A stretch of 64,000 nucleotides of DNA from Bacillota bacterium (GTDB taxonomy: Bacteria; Bacillota; Clostridia; UBA1381), in assembly GCA_024685565.1 (NCBI GenBank), contig JAIKVQ010000182.1, positions 101,266 to 165,265 on the forward strand, given 5' to 3'. Position numbers and translations under genes: made by a program. Below, one piece after another: positions 48,365 to 58,856 of the stretch; position 1 is the first letter of the stretch, and every line of letters starts with the position of its first letter. Under the pieces are notes generated by a model. That model was not told the origin of the DNA and did no database searches. It saw only the letters and a list, made by a program, of their open reading frames with translations.

Positions 48365-49060
48365 ATGATTGAATTTGTTAATGTAAAAAAAGAATTTGAG
48401 GATTCAGGCGTTGTTGCCCTTGAAAATGCAAATTTTAAGATAGAAAACGGTGAGTTTGTTTTTTTGGTAGGCTCAAGCGGAGCGGGTAAGACCACAATTA
48501 CAAAACTCATAATGCGTGAAACAAATGTAACGGAGGGCGAGGTATATTTAGACGGTATTGATGTTACAAAGCTTCCTGATAAGGAAATACCATATCTGCG
48601 CAGAAAGATGGGCGTAGTTTTTCAGGATTTCCGTCTTTTAGAGGACAGGACAGTATATGAAAATGTTGAATTTGCAATGCGTGTTGTGGGTGCATCGAAG
48701 CGTGAGATAAGAAAACGTGTACCTGAGGTTTTAAGCCAAGTGGGACTAAATTATAAGGCAAAGATGCTCCCAAGACAGCTGTCGGGCGGAGAACAGCAGA
48801 GGGTGGCTCTTGCAAGAGCTCTCGTCAATCACCCGCTTATCTTAATTGCAGATGAGCCTACAGGAAACTTAAATCCGAAAACCGCAATGGAGATTATGGA
48901 TATTTTTGAAGAAATAAATCGTATGGGAACAACAATAATCATGGCGACTCACGCAAAGGAAATAGTAGATATTATGAAAAAGCGTGTAATCGAAGTTTGT
49001 GACGGAAATATTGTCCGAGACGAGGTAGGAGGCGAATATCATGAAAATGTCCAAGCTTAA
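48365..49060 (+). CDS. ftsE: Cell division ATP-binding protein FtsE
   Basis: MIEFVNVKKEFEDSGVVALENANFKIENGEFVFLVGSSGAGKTTI; adjacent ftsX. Confidence 0.96.
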   Translation: MIEFVNVKKEFEDSGVVALENANFKIENGEFVFLVGSSGAGKTTITKLIMRETNVTEGEVYLDGIDVTKLPDKEIPYLRRKMGVVFQDFRLLEDRTVYENVEFAMRVVGASKREIRKRVPEVLSQVGLNYKAKMLPRQLSGGEQQRVALARALVNHPLILIADEPTGNLNPKTAMEIMDIFEEINRMGTTIIMATHAKEIVDIMKKRVIEVCDGNIVRDEVGGEYHENVQA

Positions 49061-49934
49061 ATATTCCTTTTCCGAGGCGAAAAAGAATGTTTTTCGTAAC
49101 GGTCTTATGAGCGTTGCATCGCTATTTACAATCGCCTCCTGTCTTGTGATTTTAGGTGTTTTTGCAATAATTTCGATGAATGTAAACGCTTTTACTTCAA
49201 AAATTGAGGATCAGTGTGAGATACAGCTTTACATAAATAAAGGAACAAGCGCTGAGCGTGTTGCCCAAATTGGCGAAGAAGTGCTTAAAATAGAAAATGT
49301 CAAAGAAGCGTCCCTTTTTACGAAAGAGGATATGCTATCCTATGCGAAAAATGATATGTTCGGCGAGGATGCAGAGCTTTTATCGGGATTTGAGGACGAT
49401 AACCCTTTCAGCGATTCATATAAAATAATTCTTGAAAGTATTGAAAATACCGATATAACCGTTTCACAGCTTGAAAAAATTGCAGACGTTGAAAAGGTTG
49501 TAAATAAGCAGGACATTGTAAATATGGTTATAAATCTTTCAAAGATTGTGAAAAGGTTCAGTATGGCGATTATGCTTGTATTATTGATTATTGCCATAGT
49601 AATCATTTCAAATACCGTACGTCTTACCGTATTTAACCGCAGAAAAGAAATAAATATAATGAAATATATCGGCGCAACAGACAGATTTATAAAGGGCCCG
49701 TTTTTGCTTGAAGGTATGATTATAGGCTTTTTTGGTGCGCTTGTAGCATTTTTGGTGGTATTTTGGGGGTATTTTGCACTTTTGAAATATGTTCAGGGGA
49801 TTGGTATAGGTACAATAGAACTTATCGGAATTTGGCAGATTTTACCGATTATTGCGGTGATTTTCATTATATTCGGCTGCATTATCGGAGTCATGGGAAG
49901 CGGAATATCTATGAGAAGATATCTTCACGTGTAG
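49041..49934 (+). CDS. ftsX: Cell division permease FtsX
   Basis: FtsX topology; NTVRLTVFNRRKEINIMKYIGATDRFIKGPFLLEGMIIG. Confidence 0.95.
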   Translation: MKMSKLKYSFSEAKKNVFRNGLMSVASLFTIASCLVILGVFAIISMNVNAFTSKIEDQCEIQLYINKGTSAERVAQIGEEVLKIENVKEASLFTKEDMLSYAKNDMFGEDAELLSGFEDDNPFSDSYKIILESIENTDITVSQLEKIADVEKVVNKQDIVNMVINLSKIVKRFSMAIMLVLLIIAIVIISNTVRLTVFNRRKEINIMKYIGATDRFIKGPFLLEGMIIGFFGALVAFLVVFWGYFALLKYVQGIGIGTIELIGIWQILPIIAVIFIIFGCIIGVMGSGISMRRYLHV

Positions 49935-49947
49935 GAGGGATAAGGTT

Positions 49948-51084
49948 ATGAGCAAAAAAATTATGTCTGTAATTCTGGCGTTTGCCTTAGCCTTTCCGTC
50001 TGCCGTATATGCGGCAAAGAGCGTAAATGATTTGAAGAGTGAGCTTGCAGAGAGTCAGAAAAAAACGCAGGAAACAAAAAAACAAATCCAGAATAAGCAG
50101 GTGGAAAAGAATTCGCAGAAAGCTCAAAAGGATTCCTTGGATATTGAAATTGCCGGACTTCAGTCGGATATTGATAAAATTCAAAGCGTAATAGATGAAA
50201 AAAATGCGGAGATAAATGAAAAAAATAACGAAATACAATTACTTGATACCGAACTTAAAGCTACAGATAAGCGCTTAAAAAAGCGGATGAAGGTAATTTA
50301 TGAAAGCGGTACCGAATCGTATTTAGAGCTTATTTTAAAATCAACGGGGATTTCAGACCTTTTTACGCGCATTGCAGTGGTCGAGTCAATATTAAAGCAC
50401 GATAACAGTATAATGGATAATTACCGTGCACAGATTGATGAGATAAACGCAGCAAAAGAGATTGTGGAAAACGAAAAAAAAGAGCAGGTCGAGGCGCAGG
50501 ATATACTTGAGGCGAAACAAAACCAAATAAAGTCAAAACAGGTGGAAAAGCAGAAGATTATTGACGCACTGAGTAAGGATATAAACGAACTTAAAAAGCA
50601 GGAGGCGGCACAGGAAAAGGCGGAAAAGGAACTGCAAAATCAGATAAATTCGGCACTTAAATCGTCCACTCAACAGACGGTAAAATATTCGGGAAACGGG
50701 AAATTTGGGTTTCCGCTCACCAGCTATACAAGAATTTCAAGTACATACGGATACAGAATTCATCCTATTACGGGAACTAAGAAACTGCATACAGGCATTG
50801 ACTATGCCGCACCGTATGGTACATCAATACTTGCGGCAGAGGACGGCGTGGTGCTTACGGCAGGCTGGAACAGCGGATACGGATACTGTGTTACCATCAA
50901 TCATGGCGGCGGTTATGTGACTCTCTACGGGCATTGTAGCAGTCTTTTGGTGAGTGCAGGACAATCGGTAAAACGCGGGCAGACAATAGCTAAGGTCGGT
51001 TCAACAGGTAATTCCACGGGAAATCACCTGCATTTTGAGGTGAGAATTAACGGAAATACCGTAAATCCTGCAGGATATCTTTAA
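49948..51084 (+). CDS. Murein hydrolase activator / M23 peptidase with coiled coil
   Basis: Coiled coil; GYRIHPITGTKKLHTGIDYAAPYGTSILAAEDGVV; GNHLHFEVRINGNTVNPAGYL. Confidence 0.95.
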   Translation: MSKKIMSVILAFALAFPSAVYAAKSVNDLKSELAESQKKTQETKKQIQNKQVEKNSQKAQKDSLDIEIAGLQSDIDKIQSVIDEKNAEINEKNNEIQLLDTELKATDKRLKKRMKVIYESGTESYLELILKSTGISDLFTRIAVVESILKHDNSIMDNYRAQIDEINAAKEIVENEKKEQVEAQDILEAKQNQIKSKQVEKQKIIDALSKDINELKKQEAAQEKAEKELQNQINSALKSSTQQTVKYSGNGKFGFPLTSYTRISSTYGYRIHPITGTKKLHTGIDYAAPYGTSILAAEDGVVLTAGWNSGYGYCVTINHGGGYVTLYGHCSSLLVSAGQSVKRGQTIAKVGSTGNSTGNHLHFEVRINGNTVNPAGYL

Positions 51085-51172
51085 AAGTGAAGGGGTAGCA
51101 ATCGCTGCCCCTATAATATTATTCCAAGATTTGCATAAAATAGAATATATTGAACTTTGGAGGTCTTAAAAG

Positions 51173-52360
51173 GTGAAATTAGCTATTAAGAAAAACACAA
51201 TTCTTACAGTATTGATTACCGCACTTGTAACGGCATTTTTAACAAGTACGGTTAAGGATATTGTCAGCTTGAGCGGTATGAGAGGCGGAAATTCGAAGAT
51301 GTCAGCAGTTTCAAAGATGCTGAAAAATTACTGCATTTATGATGTGGACGAGGAAAAAATGAATGATTATGCTCTGATAGGTATGACTGCGTCAACAGGG
51401 GACCCGTACACCGCTTATTATCCAAAAGATGAGTTCAGTTCATATAAGGATAATGTGTTTTCAACCTATGTGGGAATAGGCGCAACTCTGGGTGCGGATT
51501 TAGAGAATAATCAGCTTGTTGTAATTTCGCCTATGGAGGATAGCCCTGCAGAGAGCGCAGGTCTAAAGTCGGGAGATGTTATAAAGAGTATTGACGGGAC
51601 TTTGTATACGGCGTCACAGCTTTCGGAGGCGGCTACATACTTAAAAACAGGCGACGAGGGAACGAGCGTTGTTTTAGAGGTGGAGCGTGACGGAATGGGA
51701 GAACAGGAAATTACAGTTACAAGAGGGAAAATAGTAAAAATCAGCGTTAAGTCAAAAATGCTTTCAAATAATATCGCATATATGAGGATTACAGGCTTTG
51801 AAATAGGCTTGGGAAAAGACGGGAAAAGTACGTATGATGAATTTTGCGAGCATTTAGAAGCGTTAAAGACTGCAGGAATGACAGGGCTTATCATAGATTT
51901 GAGGGATAATCCGGGCGGAGATTTTGATTCTGTATGTAAAATTGCCGATAAAATTCTTCCTGAAGGACTTATAACCTATACAGAGGATAAGCAAGGCACA
52001 AGAAAAGATGTAAAATCGGACGCAAATTCTGTTGATGTACCGATAGTTGTACTGATAAACGGAGGCAGTGCATCAGCGTCGGAGGTTTTGACCGGTGCAT
52101 TAAAGGACAATAAAAAAGCAACGGTTGTGGGCACAAAAAGCTATGGGAAAGGTATAGTGCAGTCGGTGTTTTCCTTTGTTGACGGTTCGGGAATGTCCAT
52201 AACAACTGCAAAATACTATACACCGAGCGGAGTGTGTATCCACGGCATAGGTATAGAGCCTGATATAGAGGTTATGCCTACTTCTCAAAAGGCAATTTCT
52301 GAAATGGAATTAACCGAGGATATACAGCTTCAAAAAGCGTTAGAGCTTCTTCACGGTTAA
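51173..52360 (+). CDS. ctpA: S41 family C-terminal processing peptidase
   Basis: PDZ; GLIIDLRDNPGGDFDSVCKIAD; LINGGSASASEVLTGALKDNKKATVVGTKSYGKGIVQ. Confidence 0.95.
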   Translation: MKLAIKKNTILTVLITALVTAFLTSTVKDIVSLSGMRGGNSKMSAVSKMLKNYCIYDVDEEKMNDYALIGMTASTGDPYTAYYPKDEFSSYKDNVFSTYVGIGATLGADLENNQLVVISPMEDSPAESAGLKSGDVIKSIDGTLYTASQLSEAATYLKTGDEGTSVVLEVERDGMGEQEITVTRGKIVKISVKSKMLSNNIAYMRITGFEIGLGKDGKSTYDEFCEHLEALKTAGMTGLIIDLRDNPGGDFDSVCKIADKILPEGLITYTEDKQGTRKDVKSDANSVDVPIVVLINGGSASASEVLTGALKDNKKATVVGTKSYGKGIVQSVFSFVDGSGMSITTAKYYTPSGVCIHGIGIEPDIEVMPTSQKAISEMELTEDIQLQKALELLHG

Positions 52361-53227
52361 TTTAATATTTATCAAAATTACTGCTGTAAGGATAAGGATA
52401 ATTCCTAAAATTCCTGCGGCAGTTATTTTTTCGTGAAAGAAAAATACACCGCATAAAGACGCAGTCAAAACCTCTGTAGTTGTCAGGATTGCCGCCTTTC
52501 CCGGTTTTACATACTTAAGTCCTATTGTAAGTAAAACATAAGGCAGAAGAGCCGATACTACGGCAAATGCAATGAGTATAAAAACAGACGAGGGAGAGCT
52601 TGAAATCAAAGATCCGACCTCTTTAAAATCCAGACAAAATGCACTTGCCGCACTTGCAAAAATAAAGGTGTATGCAGTAATGACAAGCGGAGGATATTTT
52701 TTCACCACAAACCGTGCAAATATACTATAAAGGGCGTATGTAAGACCTGCTAAGAGCCCTGTTGCAATAACAATCGGTGTAAGAACGGTATTTTTATCAG
52801 TTTTGCAGAGAAGGAAACAGCCTGCCGTTGCCATAATGAGTGCAGCTACTTTAGCCGGGGTGAATTTTTCGCCAAAAAGTACCGCCGAAAAAAGCATAGC
52901 AAAGAACGGAGCTGTATAGGTAAGGATTACAGCAACGGAAATTGAAGAGTGCATGAGGGTATAGAAATAGAATAATGAGAATGAAAAAACACTCACAATC
53001 CCCGTACCGAAAAAGCACCATAAATCCTTTGGATGTATTTTGAGTTGCCGCTTGTCAGAGACAGACAGAAAAATAACAAGTGCCAAAGCGGTCAGGGAGC
53101 ATCGAAAAAATGTAATTTGAGGATTGTCAAACCCAATGCTGTTTAAATTTCTCACAAATATTCCCGTAAGTCCCCAAAGTGCGCCTGAAAAAATCGGCAA
53201 AAGCCGTGCAATTTTTTTTGATGACAT
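52340..53227 (-). CDS. EamA/DMT-family transporter
   Basis: Ten TM segments; SGALWGLTGIFVRNLNSIGF. Confidence 0.92.
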   Translation of the reverse strand: MSSKKIARLLPIFSGALWGLTGIFVRNLNSIGFDNPQITFFRCSLTALALVIFLSVSDKRQLKIHPKDLWCFFGTGIVSVFSFSLFYFYTLMHSSISVAVILTYTAPFFAMLFSAVLFGEKFTPAKVAALIMATAGCFLLCKTDKNTVLTPIVIATGLLAGLTYALYSIFARFVVKKYPPLVITAYTFIFASAASAFCLDFKEVGSLISSSPSSVFILIAFAVVSALLPYVLLTIGLKYVKPGKAAILTTTEVLTASLCGVFFFHEKITAAGILGIILILTAVILINIKLTVKKL

Positions 53228-53231
53228 AGTT

Positions 53232-55454
53232 TTAACCTCCTAAGATGTCTAAATTTTCATTTAATTTATTTAAAAGTCCCGAAAATCTCTTTTTCTCATC
53301 ATTGTTTTTAACCATTTTCTCACATACGGCGGGTGAGCCTACCATAATTACCATATTTTTTGCCCTTGTTACCGCTGTATATAGAAGATTTCGGCACATA
53401 AGCATTGGTGCGGTACGAGAGATGGGCATAATGACGGTATGGAATTCGCTTCCCTGACTTTTATGAACAGTTATTGCATACGCAAGGTCTAAAGAATCAA
53501 GGTCACTCATGCTGTACTCTGTACGTTTTCCGTCATCAAATACTATAATCATTTGTCGGTCTTTTACCGAAAGGCTTTCGATTATGCCCATATCGCCGTT
53601 AAAAATTCCTGAGCCTTTTTCGCCGTTTTCCTTTTCCCACAAAATATCGTAATTGTTTTTTATCTGCATAACCTTGTCCCCTGTGCGGAAAATGGTCTTT
53701 CCGTAGGGATATTCCGGCTTTAAGTCACTTTTTGGGTTTATATGCTCCTGCAAAAGACGGTTAAGGTTAAAAGCGCCGGCAGTTCCCTTTTTTGACGGGC
53801 AAAGCACCTGAATTGATGAGGTAGGGTTTATGCCGTAGCTTTTCGGAAGACGGTTTTCATATAAATCGCATACGGTAAGTGCGACAGCTTCACTATCCAT
53901 TCTTCGCATAAAGAAGAAGTCGTTATCGCGCCTGTCAATTTCAGGCATAATTCCTGAGTTGATTTTGTGGGCATTTGTAATGATAAGGCTTTCAAGCGCC
54001 TGACGGAATATATGCGTAAGCCGGATAACGGGTATGCGCTCGCTTTTACAAATATCGGCAAGTACATTCCCGGGTCCGACTGATGGGAGCTGGTCGCTGT
54101 CCCCTGAAAATATCACCTTTGCGCCCTTTTTCACTGCGCGCAGGAAACTGTGCATAAGCTGAATGTCTATCATACTGACTTCATCAAGTATTATAGCATC
54201 GTATGGCAAAGGGTTATTTTCGTTATGTGTAAACTGTGCTGAGTCGGAGTTTTCATCAGGCTTGATGCATAAAAGACGGTGTATCGTTTTAGCTTCAAGT
54301 CCCGTAACTTCGGTCATGCGCTTTGCGGCGCGTCCTGTCGGCGCTGCAAGGGCAATAGAAAGATGCATAGCGCCAAAAACTCTGATTATTGTATTTATGG
54401 TTGTGGTCTTTCCCGTGCCCGGACCGCCTGTTATAACTACGGCATTATGGCGGGCAGATTCCAAAACGGCAAGCCGCTGCTGTGAATCAAGAGTTATTCC
54501 GCCGTGTTCCTCTGCTGAGCAGATTGTTTTTTCCATTTCATCATCACTCATAAAAAGGGGCGGCGAAAAAGCGCCTAAGGAACGGATACGCGATGCAACA
54601 TATCGCTCTGCCTCAAAAAAGTATGAAAGATAGCATGAACAATTATCTAATATTAGCTCTTTAGCCTCACAAAGTGCGTAAATTTGCGCAGAGATTTCAT
54701 CTTCTGATACAGACAATTTTGATGCTGTCTCAGATTTCAGTATTTCAAAAGGCAGATAGGTATGACCAAAATCATATGCAGCTGCTTTTAAGACAAATTT
54801 TATGCCTGAGCGCAGACGGAGAGGCGAACTTTTGGACATGCCCCGCGCATATGCTATGCTGTCGGCAGTTTTAAAGGATATGCCGTCAATCTCCTCACAT
54901 AAAACATATGGATTTTCCTTTATCTTTGAAACTGCAGAGGAGCCCAGGGTGCGGTGTATTTTTACTGCAAGGCCCGGTGAAAGACCGTACTGTTGCAGGA
55001 ACACAACTATGCTTTGCATTGACTGGAGTTCTAAGTAAGATTTTCCGATTTTTTCAGCACGCGAAACGGATATGCCTTTGATTTCACTGAGTCTTAAAGG
55101 CTCATTCAACATAATATTAAGAGCATCGGCTCCGAAATAATCTACTATTTTTTTTGCGGTAGCCGTCTTTACTCCGTATATGACGCCTGATGCGAGGTAT
55201 TCCAAAATCGAGCTTTCGTCTGTAGGGAGTATTGTTTCATAGGAGGTAACGCGGAACTGTTCGCCGTAATCGGGGTGAACGCACCAAGTGCCTGTAAGGG
55301 AAAGATTTTCGCCCTCTGCGGCATAGGGCATATATCCTGTCGCAGTAAAAAGACCGTCAGATAACGAGTCAATCTCAAGGACGGTATAACCGTTTGCGGG
55401 ATTTTGATATATTATGCTGTAAACCCTGCCGGATAGGGTAATATTATCCTCCAT
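53232..55454 (-). CDS. recD2: SF1B ATP-dependent RecD-like DNA helicase
   Basis: VVITGGPGTGKTTTINTIIRVF; DEVSMIDIQLMHSFL; LAYAITVHKSQGSEF; M6 used as start. Confidence 0.94.
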   Translation of the reverse strand: MEDNITLSGRVYSIIYQNPANGYTVLEIDSLSDGLFTATGYMPYAAEGENLSLTGTWCVHPDYGEQFRVTSYETILPTDESSILEYLASGVIYGVKTATAKKIVDYFGADALNIMLNEPLRLSEIKGISVSRAEKIGKSYLELQSMQSIVVFLQQYGLSPGLAVKIHRTLGSSAVSKIKENPYVLCEEIDGISFKTADSIAYARGMSKSSPLRLRSGIKFVLKAAAYDFGHTYLPFEILKSETASKLSVSEDEISAQIYALCEAKELILDNCSCYLSYFFEAERYVASRIRSLGAFSPPLFMSDDEMEKTICSAEEHGGITLDSQQRLAVLESARHNAVVITGGPGTGKTTTINTIIRVFGAMHLSIALAAPTGRAAKRMTEVTGLEAKTIHRLLCIKPDENSDSAQFTHNENNPLPYDAIILDEVSMIDIQLMHSFLRAVKKGAKVIFSGDSDQLPSVGPGNVLADICKSERIPVIRLTHIFRQALESLIITNAHKINSGIMPEIDRRDNDFFFMRRMDSEAVALTVCDLYENRLPKSYGINPTSSIQVLCPSKKGTAGAFNLNRLLQEHINPKSDLKPEYPYGKTIFRTGDKVMQIKNNYDILWEKENGEKGSGIFNGDMGIIESLSVKDRQMIIVFDDGKRTEYSMSDLDSLDLAYAITVHKSQGSEFHTVIMPISRTAPMLMCRNLLYTAVTRAKNMVIMVGSPAVCEKMVKNNDEKKRFSGLLNKLNENLDILGG

Positions 55455-55572
55455 AGTCCTGCCCTTCAAAAAAATACAAAATATAACATTCTCACGTAAT
55501 TATAGCACATTTTTTTATTGACGGCAAGTGGCTTTAAGTGATATAATAAAAAAATGAAAGGTGGCGGGGAAT

Positions 55573-56226
55573 TTGAAAATTATTGATTTGCATAATCATA
55601 CAAGATACAGCTATGACGGGCAAAATACAGCAAGAGAAATTATAGAAAATGCCGCCGCAAACAATGTGGATGTTATAGGCATAACAGACCATCAATTCAG
55701 TATAGGCGCAAAAATAGGCGAATACATAGAGGAAATAAATGCCTTAAAAACAGAATTTTCGGGTAAAATTACCGTTTTGTGCGGACTTGAGATAGGAACT
55801 CGCCCTGCACCCTCTGATTTTCCGCCGAAAATATCGGGAATGCTGGATTTTTGCCTGTTTGAGTCGTTAGACAGCAATAAGGGTATGGATATTTATGAAT
55901 TTTTGGAATGGAAAAAACTGTTTTTATGCCCTATAGGACTTGCTCATACTGATATTTTCGGATTATCTAAAAGGTACAAAACTGACCTTTTGAAGGTATT
56001 GAAAAGGGAAAAAATTTTTTGGGAAATAAACTTTTCCGGTAATTATGACTACTATTTTGACTTTATAACAAATAAGCAGAAACAGTGTGCCGTTTCAGAG
56101 AGCGGAATTAGTATAAGCGTTGGCTCGGACACGCATTGGACAGGTGATTTTGATAAAAAAAGGCTTGTGCAGGCAAATGAGCTTGCAAGAAGGCTGAAAA
56201 ACCCAATAGCTTTGGAAATAGATTGA
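55573..56226 (+). CDS. PHP domain metal-dependent phosphoesterase
   Basis: IDLHNHTRYSYDG; VIGITDHQFS; TTG start at 55573 (or GTG 55561) after gaaaggtgg. Confidence 0.85.
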   Translation: MKIIDLHNHTRYSYDGQNTAREIIENAAANNVDVIGITDHQFSIGAKIGEYIEEINALKTEFSGKITVLCGLEIGTRPAPSDFPPKISGMLDFCLFESLDSNKGMDIYEFLEWKKLFLCPIGLAHTDIFGLSKRYKTDLLKVLKREKIFWEINFSGNYDYYFDFITNKQKQCAVSESGISISVGSDTHWTGDFDKKRLVQANELARRLKNPIALEID

Positions 56227-56240
56227 GAAGGGGAAATAAA

Positions 56241-56825
56241 GTGGAGATAGTTGCGGCAACAAATAACAGCGAAAAGGCAAGAGAATTTGCAGAGATTTTA
56301 ACCGATTTGGGCATTAGCGTTATTACAATGAAGGATTTGGGTATAAAGATTGAAATTCCCGAAACAGGAAAAACTTTTGCTGAAAATGCAATGATAAAGG
56401 CAAAGGAGGTAGCAAGGCTTTGCAACCTGCCTGTTATTGCAGATGATTCAGGGCTTTGTGTAAATGCTTTGGATGGAGCACCGGGGCTGTATTCCGCAAG
56501 ATTTGCAGGAGAAGGTGCTTCTGACAGCGAGCTTAGGGCAAAGCTTTTAAAGGCAATGGAGAATGAAAGCGACAGAAGCGCATTTTTTATATCAAGCGTG
56601 GTTATGCTTTTCCCTGACGGTAAGAGTATTGAGGCAGAAGGCCGTGTTTCCGGGAATATTACATATGAGGAAAAAGGCAGCGGTGGTTTCGGATATGATG
56701 CAATATTTTTCTGCGACGAGATAGAAAAGACCTTTGCAGAGGCAACCCCTTTGGAAAAGGACGAGGTAAGCCACAGAGGCAGAGCTTTAAGAGAGCTATA
56801 CAAAAAAATAAAAGGAGAAATATAA
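56241..56825 (+). CDS. rdgB: XTP/dITP diphosphatase
   Basis: VEIVAATNNSEKAREFAEIL; VIADDSGLCVNALDGAPGLYSARFAG; GSGGFGYDAIFF. Confidence 0.96.
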   Translation: MEIVAATNNSEKAREFAEILTDLGISVITMKDLGIKIEIPETGKTFAENAMIKAKEVARLCNLPVIADDSGLCVNALDGAPGLYSARFAGEGASDSELRAKLLKAMENESDRSAFFISSVVMLFPDGKSIEAEGRVSGNITYEEKGSGGFGYDAIFFCDEIEKTFAEATPLEKDEVSHRGRALRELYKKIKGEI

Positions 56826-56826
56826 A

Positions 56827-57330
56827 ATGGATATTTTCTGTGAATATATGGTAAAAAGGAAAAAAGGGGCAAAGGAGATATTTATAACGGCTAGTGTGAC
56901 TTTCGCCGCAATTTTGATTACACTTTTGCTTTTCGGCTTTTTGGGACAGCTTTCGTTTGTGTTTATCTGCGTCACCTGGTACGGTGCGTGGTGGCTTATT
57001 TCGCGTAATAATATTGAATTTGAGTATATTGTGACCGCTACAATACTTGATATAGATAAAATTATGGCAAAACGCTCAAGAAAACGCATTTTAAGTGTTG
57101 ATTTAAAGGAAATATCGTCATGTAGCGCCGTTAGCGATACTTTAGCGGAAAATATCAAAGTTATTGACGCAACGCCAAATGGCATAGAGGACGGAGTTTA
57201 TGCGATTGATTTTGATAAAAACGGTGCAAGAAATAGACTTTTGTTTAAGCCTAATAAAAAAATGCTTTTCGAGATAAAAAAAGCAAGTCCAAGCTTAGTA
57301 ACAATAAGACCTGAGGACATTGAGGAGTAG
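56827..57330 (+). CDS. DUF6106-like small membrane protein
   Basis: Two TM segments then RNNIEFEYIVTATILDIDKIMAKRSRKRI. Confidence 0.65.
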   Translation: MDIFCEYMVKRKKGAKEIFITASVTFAAILITLLLFGFLGQLSFVFICVTWYGAWWLISRNNIEFEYIVTATILDIDKIMAKRSRKRILSVDLKEISSCSAVSDTLAENIKVIDATPNGIEDGVYAIDFDKNGARNRLLFKPNKKMLFEIKKASPSLVTIRPEDIEE

Positions 57331-57335
57331 GCGGT

Positions 57336-58823
57336 ATGAAGATTTGTACTGTTTCTCAAATGCGCGAGGCTGATAGAACCGCCTCGGAGAAATACGGTAT
57401 TCCAAGCATTGTTTTAATGGAGAATGCTGCACTTTCGTGTGTTTCAGAGGTAGGCGGCTTTGACAGTTTTGTTGTGCTTTGCGGAAAGGGAAATAATGCA
57501 GGCGACGGTCTTTCAATCGCAAGACATCTAATAAATACAGGGAAAAAAGTTAAAGTCTACCTGCTTTTCGGCAACAGCTTTTCGGGGGACGCAAGAACTA
57601 ATTTTGAAATACTTAAAAATATGTCGGTGCAGTTTTTTTCGCTGTCAAACGGGGATATACAAAACGATATTAAAGCAAGTGACTGCGTGATTGACGCAAT
57701 TTTCGGAACAGGACTTAGAGGCGAAATTTCCGAGGATATACTTAAAGTTTTTGATGCGGTAAACAGCTTTTCAAACTATGTGCTTTCGGTTGATGTTCCG
57801 TCAGGGATAGACGCTGACAGTGGAAAAGTCTTTAAGAATGCAGTAAAAGCAGATAAAACGGTCACATTTGCGGCATACAAAAGGGGGCTTCTGCTATTTC
57901 CTGCGGCAGATTTTGCAGGAGAAGTAAAGGTAGCGGATATATCTATACCGAAAGAGGTACTTCAGGGCGTAAAGGTTGAGGTAACAGACGCTAAAAAGGC
58001 AAAATCGCTTATGCCAAAACGGCAAAAAAACTCTCATAAGGGCGATTACGGCAAAGTCCTTATTATAGGCGGAAGTGAGGGCATGGCAGGAGCGGTATGC
58101 TTATCTGCAAAAGCCGCATTTATGGCAGGCGCAGGACTTGTTACTGCGTGCGTGCCTAAAGAAATAAACGACATAATCGGGAAAAATGTTGTTGAGGCTA
58201 TGACAAAAAGCCTCGATTTTGAGAGGGAGCATACTCGAATAATAGAGAAAATAAATGATTTTGATGTTGTCCTGTTCGGAAACGGAATAGGCAGAAAGCC
58301 GTATGTAGCGCATATGTTAGAAAATGTGCTTGCGGCGGCAAGGATACCCGTAATAATTGATGCGGACGGACTTTTTGCACTTTCACAAAAACCAGAGCTT
58401 TTAAAGCTATGCGGCGAAAATACGGTTTTAACACCGCATACGATGGAGATGGCGAGACTTTTGGGAGTCAGCGCAAATGATGTGGAAGAAAACCGAATGG
58501 ATATATCATATGACTTTGCAACAAAAAATGGATTGACACTTGTTTTAAAGGGAAATCATACTATAATAACAGCACCCGATGGCAGACAATCGGTAAATAT
58601 AAACGGTAACAGCGGTATGGCAACGGCAGGCAGCGGAGATGTTTTGGCAGGGATTTTGGCAGGATTTTTAAAGGGGGTAAAAAGTCCCTTTGATGCGGCT
58701 GTGCTTTCTGTTTATGTTCACGGAGCAGCAGGAGATTTTGCCGCAAGGAGTGTGGGCGAAACATCACTTACGGCAGGAAATGTTGTTAGCGCAGTATCCC
58801 ACATATTACCTGTGGAAATATGA
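57336..58823 (+). CDS. nnr: Bifunctional NAD(P)H-hydrate epimerase/dehydratase
   Basis: MREADRTASEKYGIPSIVLMENAA; CGKGNNAGDGLSIAR; GNSGMATAGSGDVLAGILAGFL. Confidence 0.95.
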   Translation: MKICTVSQMREADRTASEKYGIPSIVLMENAALSCVSEVGGFDSFVVLCGKGNNAGDGLSIARHLINTGKKVKVYLLFGNSFSGDARTNFEILKNMSVQFFSLSNGDIQNDIKASDCVIDAIFGTGLRGEISEDILKVFDAVNSFSNYVLSVDVPSGIDADSGKVFKNAVKADKTVTFAAYKRGLLLFPAADFAGEVKVADISIPKEVLQGVKVEVTDAKKAKSLMPKRQKNSHKGDYGKVLIIGGSEGMAGAVCLSAKAAFMAGAGLVTACVPKEINDIIGKNVVEAMTKSLDFEREHTRIIEKINDFDVVLFGNGIGRKPYVAHMLENVLAAARIPVIIDADGLFALSQKPELLKLCGENTVLTPHTMEMARLLGVSANDVEENRMDISYDFATKNGLTLVLKGNHTIITAPDGRQSVNINGNSGMATAGSGDVLAGILAGFLKGVKSPFDAAVLSVYVHGAAGDFAARSVGETSLTAGNVVSAVSHILPVEI

Positions 58824-58856
58824 AATAAAATATGTTACAATAAAGAGGAATTTAAG

